Shown here: one piece after another, positions 22,254-33,260 of the stretch
How positions within the stretch are numbered: position 1 is the stretch's first letter
Layout of the letters: each line of letters starts with the position of its first letter
Source: Branchiostoma floridae
Taxonomy: Eukaryota > Chordata > Leptocardii > Amphioxiformes > Branchiostomatidae
NCBI RefSeq assembly: GCF_000003815.2
Contig: NC_049994.1
Location: forward strand, 9,222,469 to 9,286,468
Reading direction: 5' to 3'
Length of the DNA: 64,000 bases
Notes under the pieces: generated by a model
Database searches by the model: none
What the model was told of the DNA's origin: nothing
The model's input: the letters and a program-made list of their open reading frames with translations, nothing else
Position numbers and translations under genes: made by a program

Positions 22254-25200
22254 TATAGAAAAGAAGAAAAGTGTAGCTGATAAGTCCGATCTGATTCTAG
22301 CATAGTTTTTGTGCAAATGTGGAGTTGAAGAACACGAAACAAGATATCTATTTAGTTATGCTTCCATTGGTGTACGTGCAACGAACCTGTTCAACGAGTG
22401 AGAACAGCCGTCAGTCTGTGCGTGACTATATTACAGATGGGTTGGTTCGACTATAATTCGACTGTAATTCTGTGCAGACGATGGTCATGATCAGCGCCCT
22501 CGCATTTGGGGATGACAAATATTGATAATATTTTGTGGTGAAATCCCAAAACCATACATCCGCTCCTCCCCAAATGGTCGGTAAAATCAACTTGAAGTCT
22601 TTCTTTCAATATTTGTCTCAAAGAGACCGTTCCATTATCAGAACACAATGTACGGATAAACGTCTTAGTTAAGATTTCAGGTAGGATGGTTGAAAGCGAA
22701 CAGTGAGAAAAGATCTACCTGTCTATACTGTTGCGCTCTGACACTAAAAAGGGCACTTCACCCGCTGAAAAGCGCGCTTTGGGTAGGTACATGTGTCAAC
22801 CTTTTCGTGTCGCCTTCGTCATATGAATCATGATGGACTTTGCGATGTGACACGTGGGACAGTATGGAAACATTTTCCCTCATGTTACTTTTTTTACATT
22901 TTACTTTTTGCTAAACGGCGTCCTTCAATTGAGACATGCACACGTTCGGGCGTGCCACGTCACTATTGTCAATGGTGACCTCCAAATCAAAGATGGCGGA
23001 AAGTTTGCAGAGATGGTACATATATTGAAGGATTTATTTGCATCACAGGTCAAAGGTAACGACAGGCCTACGGCATCTCTTCCAGAACATTGGAGGCAAG
23101 ACAACATTGGAGACAAGACAATACTGCATACCTTGACATATTCTCGGTCGTTTTATTTTCGCGGTGACCTCTGATTGCTGAGATGTCATGGCATCCCAAT
23201 AGTGTGTTATGTATTTCTACTATTCTACAGTTTCAACTGTAAACGTGACCAAGAAAACTTCACCTCCTACTACGAAAATAAGGAAAGTTACAGTACATAA
23301 TTAATCAGCAAACTACATGTTGATTGTCTATAACACTTTCTTTCATAACCGTGCACTGATTATTTGACTTATTTCATGCTCCCTAGGGAAAGAAAAAGAC
23401 ATTGTAGGTGCGTAGGGAGAATGTATATAAAATGACAGAGAACTATTAATACAAAATTCTGACAAACTTACAAATAACCTACCAAAACACATACTTGATC
23501 TATGACATGTGTCGTGGTTTTATTTTACACCGCGATTGTGTTATTTGTATTTACTGTTCTACATTTTAAACTGTAAAAGTTAACACCATAAAACAAGTTG
23601 CCCCTCCAACTGCCATATTAAGGAATTTACAGTAGTAATTCACAAGACACGTACTTCGGTGATCTGTGTGTCGAAATGTCCTCTGTCCGCTTGACTGCAC
23701 CGTGAAAATATGTTTTTTTTAAACTGGTAAGAATTGAGTAGCTTAACAATCACGTGTGAAAATGAACTCAAACAATGTACAGTACTTGTTTTGTTGAATT
23801 GAAATACCAACGTATTTGGGTGGGGGTGACTTGTGTCACTTGTTCAAAGGGGGCGTGGCCGACCTATTTGACTAAAAATGAGATCTATCTCCGCTGACAC
23901 ACTGTGCTGTTTGTTAACGTCGGAAATTTTAATGTTATTTCAAGATGGAGATTGTTTGAGAGTTCAGTTTTGTTCTGTTATTCAATTATTCTCGTGTGAT
24001 GCTCAGTCGGACAGACGTACCTGCGCGCAGCAGGCAACGCTGTCAGTGGAACAAGTACAGCGCACGACGAGCTGTTTACCGACATTTGATGTCCCAAATA
24101 AGGTAAACAATATATGCTTTAGTATTGACGTCAACCTGACTCCAACGCTCCGACATAAAAAAATCATTGAACCGCTGAAACTTAAAGTACAGCTTCAAGA
24201 AACACACCACTTACCTGTTCCACAGAGCCGCCTCACGCAAACTGACTGGGTACATGTCGGAGCGGACGTTACGCTTTTAATGTCAAAAGTTGTTCCCCGT
24301 CACCTTGTGCCAGCAATTTATGAAACCTAAACTTTTATCCATAATACTAAGTCTTCTGGAAACTTGATGTTGATTTTGAAGAAGCTGTCCCATGCTTACT
24401 TCTTTAGGTTACGTCTTCAGCACCGGTACAGGAAAATTAGTGTCAAACCAGGGTCGTTTGTTAGAAGCCTGCGTTAGGGCAATAAAAATTTACATACTTG
24501 GGCTCTTAAGATGAAAGTCATCTATGTTCTCTGTTTTCACATGGCTTTCTGTTATTAAGTTTCAAAATGATCCCAACACTTGTTTTCTACATTCCAAACT
24601 GCCCTGCAACACGTTATAGAAAAGAAGAAAAGTGTAGCTGATAAGTCCAATCTGATTCTAGCATAGTTTTTGTGCAAATGTGGAGTTGAAGAACACGAAA
24701 CAAGATATCTATTTAGTTATGCTTCCATTGGTGTACGTGCAACGAACCTGTTCAACGAGTGAGAACAGTCGTCAGCCTGTACGTGACTATATTACAGATG
24801 GGTTGATTCCACCATAAAGTCGACTGTAATCCTGTGCAGACGATGGTCATGATCAGCGCCCTCGCATTTGTGGAAGACGAATATGGATAATATTTTGTGG
24901 TGAAATTCACCAAGCCATACATCCGCTCCTCCCCAAATGGTCGGTAAAATCAACTTGAAGTCTTTCTTTCAATATTTGTCTCAAAGAGACCGTTCCATTA
25001 TCAGAACACAATGTACGGATAAACGTCTTAGTTAAGATTTCAGGTAGGATAGTTAGAAGCGAACAGTGAGAAAAGATCTACCTGTCTATACTGTTGCGCT
25101 CTGACACTAAAAAGGGCACTTCACACGCTGAAAAGCGCGCTTTGGGCAGGTACATGTGTCAACCTTATCGTGTCGCCTTCGTCATATGAATCATAATGGA

Positions 25201-26756
25201 CTTTGCGATGTGACACGTGGGACAGTATGGAAACATTTTCCCTCATGTTACTTTTTTTACATTTTACTTTTTGCTAAACGGCGTCCTTCAATGGAGACAT
25301 GCACACGTTCGGGCGTGCCACGTCACTATTGTCAATGGTGACCTCCAAATCAAAGATGGCGGAAAGTTTGCAGAGATGGTACATATATTGAAGGATTTAT
25401 TTGCATCACAGGTCAAAGGTAACGACAGGCCTACGGCAGCTCTTCCAGAACATTGGAGACAAGACAACATTGGAGACAAGACAATACTGTATACCTTGAC
25501 ATATTGTCGGTCGTTTTATTTTCGCGGTGACCTATGATTGCTGAGATGTCATGGCACCCCAACAGTGTGTTAGGCCCCCATTCCACTTGACGGCGCTCTC
25601 ACGGCGCTCTCACGGCGATGGAAAATTCGCCCCATCGCCGTGAGAGCGCCGTGATGGCAGAAAAAGCTGCTCTAGTGGAATCTCTACTGCGACGCCAGCG
25701 CGCTCTCAGCGCGACGGAAAACTCAAAGGTCAGCAATTTCTATGAGCTGCCAAAGACTTTAAAGATTACTTAACGAATGTCAGAGATAAAGAACGAAATT
25801 TCTTACGTTTTGTGTATTCTATTGTCTACTAAGTCATACCTTTTCGTCTCACGCAATTTTAAATTACAAAATTAAGGCTGTAAACAAATCCAATTTTGTT
25901 CACTGTACAGGGCTCAGCGTGAGTCTAAGATAACCCATACGTTTGAATTGCTGTTTTTAGAAAAAACCAGATTTGCCGTGTAACTTGTTTAAAATGAATA
26001 TCATTATCATGCCACGTTATTATCGAAAATTATACAATAGTGAAACGATTTGATCTATTGACAATAAGTCTTCCATAATCTCAATCTACAGGTTAAGAAC
26101 ATGAAAACTAAAATGTTATTCTCTTGAAATTTAAAAATAAGTCAAGACATAATAAACCTTTGTGTTCTTGATTATTCCATCTCAGGTTAATTCATTGTAC
26201 ATCATTGGCACGTTTTGAACATTTCTCCGAGTTCTTTCTCGTGAATTTGTGTTATATCTAATATGGAGAAATCATGTGATTCGAAGCGCTGAATAAAAGC
26301 ATTGTATGTGTAGTTGTCCAAATTGTATTACCCATGATTTTAATTAGGAAGTGATTCATGACACAAAAGTATGATTTGACAAAAAAAATCATAAAAATAC
26401 ACTTCTTCAAGAATAAAGATTGTATGAACTATATATAAGAGCGCAGCGAGAGCGTGGTGAGATCGCCGTCCTAGTGGAATGGGGCCTATCATATACCATT
26501 GTTTAGCCCTATTGTCGCTCTCCGCGCTCTCTTGGCGCTCTCATGGCGCTCTCATGGCGATCATTGTTGCATCGCCATGCTCGGCGCTCTCACGGCGATG
26601 GTATGGCAGGGCTCCATACCATCGCCGTGGTGACGGCGCTCTCGCACTCCCACCGCGCTCTCATGGCGCTTTCACGGCGCTCTCACCGCGCTCCCATGGC
26701 GACCTTGGCGATTTCACAGCGCTCTCACCGCGATGGTCAAATTTGCCATCGCCGTG

Positions 26757-28778
26757 AAGGTGGGTTTACACCTGCGTATATTTTCATGCCGCATGAGTTC
26801 CGTTTTGACATTTTTCGACATTTTGACTAATTTCTTCAATACGCGGCCGCACGCACAAGTCGCACCTCTATCGCATCTGAATCGTCTTTAGAAAGTTTCA
26901 CGTACGCAGGCAAACGAAAATATACGCCCAGTTCGTCTGATAGTTTTGGACATGCACAAAACTATCATTCGTACGCAGTTTGGTGCCCAAAACGTTATGG
27001 ATGCGCAATACAGTGGTCCCACGTCGGTCGATTGCGCTATGAAGACGCTACATGTTTGCGCTTTACACGCAGTAATAAGCGGAAATCGCGGTATTGCGAG
27101 TACATAGCGTTCTTACAGCGCAGACACAACGCACCATGAGCGACCGTATAACGAATGCACACATAGATCACGATTTAGTACCGTGCGTTCTGCGATCGCT
27201 TTGCGCATACTACGCGTACTGATAGCGTGATCGACGCACACTCCAGATTTGGAATAAATACGAAAGTGCATCTGACTCCAGACAAAAATCATATCAAGAT
27301 GTATATAACTTTATTGCACAACAATTGTACGAGGTACAAAGTATGGCATGTACATAACTACAGTGCTTATACAAAATGTAGCACTGTAGTTATGTAGATG
27401 CCATACTTTGTACCTCTTAACTTTAGTTAAGGCTTATCTAACTAATACAGGAGTTGTATTATGGGATAAGTTTCTTACGATCATTGGAAGCTTTTACAAT
27501 CATTTGGGGAATTTCTAATGTCTAAACCTTCTTTGATATATTTTCCTATATCTGCCATGCAGGGATTGTCACATGTCATTATGTATTTGAATTTGCACTT
27601 CAGGTCCATTTGGATAAATCCTTGTGTACAAAATGACAGCCTTCGAATTCTGTATAGAGAATTGCGTATATCGGAATATTTGGGACATACAACCATAAAG
27701 TGATATTCGTCTTCTATTAGCTCTGGACAGAATGGACAAACCCTCTGGTCGATAGGGATTTTTTGAAATCTTCCGGTTTATGATGTCAGATCCAGGCCAG
27801 GACTGACGAATTTGTACCGGGGGCATGGAGAGATGTTCACAACTTGCAGGACACCATGAATGCAGGACACTGGTCCCAACAGAGCCTCCAGGGACGGGAA
27901 GATGTAGAGGAACCTGCTCAAGCACTGGGTCAATTTGTGTGACACATGTGCCATTTTGTGTAACAGATATTTGACTTAATTTGCTGATAATGGCACTTTT
28001 TTGTGTGTGTAGAACCACATGATATAAAGGTGCAATATAGAGCCATATTACAACTTTGAAAGAGGGCGTAAGGTTTCATAATTGTTTAATTTACGTGTTT
28101 GATAAAGATCTTGAATACGTTTTGTGGTGTGTATGAGTGTGACTTTTATAGTAGTTGAAGTACTAAGATGATAGGGGAAATCATTAAGGACAAAGTGAAA
28201 ACAAACACAATCTTAACAGTGCACATAATTTTGGTAAATGATGGCCCACATTTCTGTAAAAACACAGTGTCACTGCTTTACTGCTTCTCAAATGAATAAA
28301 AAAAACTCTTCACTGTTTACTTGTCAATGTTCTACTTGCACTGCCTGTAAACAAAGGCATACGTAGTACAAAGGGTTCATCTAACAAAAATACTCTATTG
28401 GCAATGCTCGCAAACAAAAGTATATGTAACACAAACTGTTCCTCTGACACACCTGAAATGCGTTTGGAATGCAGTTAGCACCAGGTGCGTCAGGCATGCG
28501 GTCGGTAGACGTTGTGTGCGTCCGGAAAACGCCCAACATACGTACCCCATACGAATCTATTCGCAGTACGGAAAATTTTGTTGCGCATTTCAGTTGCAAT
28601 CATACGCATCTCATGCGAAATGAAAACGCTGAAGTCGTAATTCAAACGCCAGATGGGCTCGACGTACAATTTAATCTATTCCCAAAAAATTCCAAATGTT
28701 GGGCGTTCGGCCGCGTATTGACAAAATTTCATGCGGAACTCGCGCGCACTTGAAAATATACGCAGGTGTAAACCCACC
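26757..28778. mobile_element. Inner ~2.0-kb transposon nested in the composite
   Basis: Ends are exact inverted repeats: AAGGTGGGTTTACACCTGCG at 26757 and its complement finishing at 28778, extending through 'tatattttca'. GGTGGGTTTACACC-type ends are common among Harbinger-like MITEs. No transposase motif was recognised, and a long hairpin lies inside at 27331-27416. Confidence 0.78.
27331..27416. repeat. 37-bp near-perfect hairpin
   Basis: Arms 27331-27367 and 27380-27416 are reverse complements with a single mismatch around a 12-bp loop, beginning 'gaggtacaaagtatggca'. It may be the remains of another tiny inverted-repeat element inside the 26.8-28.8 kb transposon. Confidence 0.9.
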
Positions 28779-31700
28779 TTGAGAGCGCCGCGAGAGCGCC
28801 GTCCCAGTGGATTGGGGGTATTATATAAAAAGATATATTTCTACTGTTCTACAGTTTCGACTGTAAAGGTTAACACCGCAAAAAACGTCCACCTCCAGCC
28901 GTGAAATAAGGAATTTACAGTAATGATTCACCAATAAAACACATGTCGATTGTCTACCACACTTTCTATCATAACCGTGTATTGCTTCGTTTATTTGACT
29001 TATTTCAAGCTCACCGTGGAAAGAAACACAATGTAGGTACGTAGGGAGAATAAGATATGCAATGACAGAGAATTCTTAATGCAAAATTCTGACAAACTTT
29101 CAAATAACCGACCAAAACACAAACTTAATCTATCACATGTGTTGTGGTTTTATTCTCGCGATAGCGCGGTTTCCCTGTGTCATGGCACCGCGATTGTGCA
29201 ATTTGTTTCTTAGGGGGCGTGACCGACCCATTTGACTGAAATGGAGATCTATCTCCGCTGACCCACTGTGCTGTTTCTTAACGTCGAGAATTAAAATATT
29301 ATTTCAAATTGGAGATTGTCTGAGGGTTTAGTCTTGTTCTAGATCTGACATTTAATTTTGCTCAATCGAGTGGACGTACCTGCGCGCAGGAGGCAAAGCT
29401 CTCAGTGGAACAACTTCAACAAGTACAGAGCACGACTTGCTGTTTAACGATAGATAGGTAAAGAGTGAAGTGTCCCAAATAAGGTCAAAAACTAAGCTTT
29501 AGTATTGACGTCAACGTGACTTCAATGCTTCGACATTAAACATCATTGAAGTACTCAAACAGAAAATCCAGCTTCAAGAAACGCACCACTTACCTGTTCC
29601 ACAGGGCACCCTCACGCACACTGGCTGGGTACATGTCAGAGCGGATGTTACGCTTTTAAATACAAAAGTTGTTCTTCGTCACCTTGCGCCAGCAACTTAA
29701 GAAACTTAAGCTTCTATCGACAATATAAAGTCTTCTGGAAACCCAATGCGCATTTTGAAGGTGCCCAATGCTTACTTCTTTAGGATACGTTTTCAGCACC
29801 AGTACTGGCAAATTAGTGTCAAACCAGGGTCGTTTGTTAAAGCCCGTGTTGGGGCAATAAAAATGGACAAACTTGGGCTCTAAGGTTATTTATGTTCTCT
29901 GTTTTCACACTGCTTTCTGTTATCAAGTTTCAAAATGATCCCAATACTTGTTTTTTACATTGCAAAATAGAAAAGAAGAAAATTGGAGTTGATAGGTCTA
30001 TCTGATGCTAACTTATTTTTTTTTTCGAAGAACACGAGACCAGTTATCTATTTAGTTATGCTACCATCGGTGCACGTGCAACGAACCTGTTCAACGAGTA
30101 CGAACAGCCGCCAGTCTGTGCGTGACAATGTTACAGATGGGTTTGTTCTGCTATAAGGTCGTCCTATGTAGACGATGGTCAGGATATAACAAACCTGTTG
30201 AACAAGAGAGAACTCTCGTCAGCCTGTACGTGACTACATTACAGATGGATTGGTTTGACTATTAAGTCGACTGTAATCCTGTGCAGACGATGGTCATGAT
30301 ATTGGCGCCCTCGCATTTTTGGAAGACTAATATGGATAATTTTTCGTAGTGAAATCCCCAAACCATACATCCGCTCCTCCGCAAACAGCCGGTAAAATCA
30401 ACTTGAAGTCTTTCTTTCAATATTTGTCTCATAGAAACTATTCCATTATCAGAACACAAGGTACGGATAAACGTCTTAGTTAAGATTTCAGGTAGGAGCG
30501 AACAGTGAGAAGACACCCACCCGTCCAGACTGTTGCGCTCTGACACAAAAAGGCACTTCACACTGAAAAGCACCTTGGGCAGGTACATGTACATGTGTCA
30601 ACCTTATCGCACCACCTTCGTCATATAATGGACTTTGCGATGTGATTCGCGTGACAGTATGGAAATATTTTTACTTATGTTACTTTTTTACATTTTACTT
30701 TTTGCTAAACGGCGTCCTTCAATGGAGTCATGCACACATTCGGGCGTGCCACGTCACTATTGTCAACGGTGACCTCCAAATCAAAGATGGCAGAGATGGT
30801 ACATACTCGTATATTGAAGGATTTATTTGCATCACAGGTCAAATGTGACGACCGGGCTACGGCAGCTCTTCCATCACATTAGAGACAAGACAACATTGGA
30901 GACAAGACAATACGTTGTTTGGGTGGGTTGGAATGCAAACGTATTTGGGTGGGTGGGTCACTTGTTTAAAGAGTCAGTGACCGACCAACAAAATTCTGTT
31001 TTGACCGAAATGGGATCTATCTCCACTTACACAGTGTGCTGTTTCTTAACTTGAAAAATTCTGATTGAAAACAGGAGATCTTGTTCTTTTTTTTTCTTAA
31101 TTTTAATCTTCTGATGCTCAATCGAGCAGACGTTCCTGTGCGCAACAGGCAAAGCTTTCAGTGGAACAACAAGTACAGAACACGCCTTGAGGCAGTATAC
31201 TGTTTACTGACAGATAGGTAAAGAAAAGAATCTGGTGTCCCAAATAAGGCCCAAAACTAAGATTTAGTATTGAAGTGAACGTGACTTAAAGGACATCAAA
31301 CAGTACTGAACTGCTGAAACTGAAGTTCCAACTTCAAGAGAAACAGCACTCACCTGTTCCACAGAGCAGCCTCTTGCAAACAGCCTGGGTACACGTCAGA
31401 GGGAACAGCAATTTAAGAAATTGAAACTTCTGTCAATACCTATAAAGTTTTATGAAAACCCAATGTAGAATTTGGAAAAGGTCTGTTTTTACATTGCTTT
31501 CTGTTATTAAGTTTCCTACATTGTAAACTTCTCGACAACACGTTATAGAAAAGAAGAAAATGCAGCTAACAAGTCTGTTTGATTCTAACATTTTTTTCGC
31601 AAGTGTGGAGTTGAAGAATACGAAACAAGTGATCTACTAGTATTTAGTTATGCTACGAAGCTGTTCAACGTGTGCGAACAGCCGTCAGCCCGTACGTGAC

Positions 31701-32109
31701 AATATAGATAGGTTGGTTCGAGTATAAAGTCGACTGCAATCCTGTACAGACAGTGGTCATGATCAGCACCCTCGCATTTGGGGACTCTTTCAGACTCTTG
31801 TGGAATGTGATCATCCAGTTCTCATTGTTGTTTTTTTGTACATCAAGACACAGCTTGTTTGGGTGTAACTCTACTGTCTAACTGAATAATGTGCGTGCCC
31901 GTTGGGTATATTCTACAGGATGTACATGTGATCAACAATTACATTAACGGGGAAAACAAATCTGCCAGGCGTCTGAACTCGAGTTTGACGTTGTTTTTTT
32001 TCAAAAGTGACGCCAAAATAAAAGTTTCACGGCTCTCTATCTATTTTGCCGGTAGACTAGCTAGAATCAATGATATTTCCATTATTGACAAAATACACAA
32101 GGGTTTCAG

Positions 32110-33060
32110 CTTGATTGAAGGCAGCAGCTATGATGAAATGGCACCATTTAGAACTTATTTTATGGTTATTCTAGGTCTATGGCAGTTCGCACTGTTGTTA
32201 TATTGCTTCACACCAGTACGATACATATGTATTTTAGATGTCGGCCATGTTTCCACTATCAAACAACCCTGGTGATTTTATGTGTAAATGAATAATAGAA
32301 GTAAGGCTGAATAAAAGTGAACGTCACTCATTACCAACCACACAAATAGACCAGACATGTTTTATTTGTTGGATGAGTCTACAAATCAATTTCTGGTTGG
32401 TACCGGTATCAAATTTTCTTTGACACTGTATTATTTGCACAATTATAAGTGTGCTATTGTAATGACAAAAAAGCAAATTGTGCAAAGCTTCTATTCTGAT
32501 TGTCAACTTTGCAATCAACAGGTGAAATAATTTTGATTTATTGGTGTTGAATCTTTCTTGCTGTCTTTATGATGCATGTAACTTGTTTTGTGCTTATCAT
32601 GGGTGAATTGTATTTCCTTTACAATATATAAGATATCATTTTTTTGCTGCAGACTCTTAAACATTTTTATTTGGTTTCATGTGGTCTTTTTGTATTTTCA
32701 CCAGCCCTATGAGAATACTAGTAACTTGGTACAAAGCCAACCTTACTTGGACAAATGCCTTATACATATGATGTTATACTATGCTATATTTCACACCAAT
32801 TAAAAAGTTGCCACAAAATAGGTGTTTGCATCATGCTTGCCCGACTTAGCATTAGAAGGAAGGAATTCGAAGAATTAAAAAAGTAGACTTTTGCATTTAA
32901 GAGTGGCGTTATCCAAACCTGGTAGATATTTTTTTATAGAAATTAACTTACTCTAGGTATGCATCAAAATATACTGTACTGCGTCATATAAATTTACATT
33001 CTACATTTCTGTCTAGTGCTATGCTAGTCATATGCTAGTTAATATGATAAGCTTTGCGTT
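32110..33060. repeat. Paralogous block P2
   Basis: Second copy of the 14.24-15.3 kb block, lying between the flank-repeat array and the 3' end of tyrosinase B. It is diverged and has no supported exon. Confidence 0.75.
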
Positions 33061-33260
33061 GATGCCTACATATCTTAGCCAAGCCACCAAAGTAGTCAAG
33101 CAGATGTTGGGTGAATGATAGTAGCATTGTCTGATGGCTCTGTCTATTTAGTCAGACAGTATTAGACAGAGAGGGCCGACAATCAGAAAATCTTAAAATC
33201 CTTCAACCAACTGCCTGGAGATTACTGAGGCCTCCAGAAGGCTTGGTAAAAATGCTCTGC

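Larger units (their letters stand above)
25573..28820. mobile_element. Composite nested transposon, GGCGCTCTCA-rich (Harbinger-like?)
   Basis: Sister units U2 and U3 are uninterrupted here. TTA flanks both ends (25570-25572 and 28821-28823), compatible with the 3-bp target of PIF/Harbinger. Left end GGCCCCCATTCCAC and right-end complement TACCCCCAATCCAC are followed by arrays of 'ggcgctctca'. A shorter repeat pair, 25573 to 26486 (complement GGCCCCATTCCACT), suggests a 914-bp element inside or beside it. Long GC-rich frames here are by-products of the repeats. Confidence 0.7.
18720..31800. repeat. Tandem array of ~2.36-kb units (U2-U6)
   Basis: Marker 'aacacgaaacaa' (or a close variant) starts units at 18741, 22331, 24692, 30031 and 31617. 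Net spacing after removing insertions is about 2.39, 2.36, about 2.1 and 1.6 kb. U2, U3 and the start of U4 are near-identical; U5 and U6 are diverged. Each unit holds two pieces rich in 'ttcgcggtg', a 'gatggcggaaagtttg' segment and a 'ttacctgttccacag' segment. The same modules lie upstream of tyrosinases A and B, so the array is related to, and possibly derived from, their 5' flank. Frames open in U2 and U3 are broken in the others, so I do not call a gene. Confidence 0.85.

Noticed and set aside
26479-26830. GC-rich open frames of over 90 codons
   Set aside because: Produced by repetition of 'ggcgctctca' units in a transposon; low-complexity His/Ala/Ser/Arg output with no counterpart.
31889-32275. 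128-codon plus-strand frame
   Set aside because: Spans the edge of block P2; the paralogous P1 block does not keep the frame, and composition looks non-coding.
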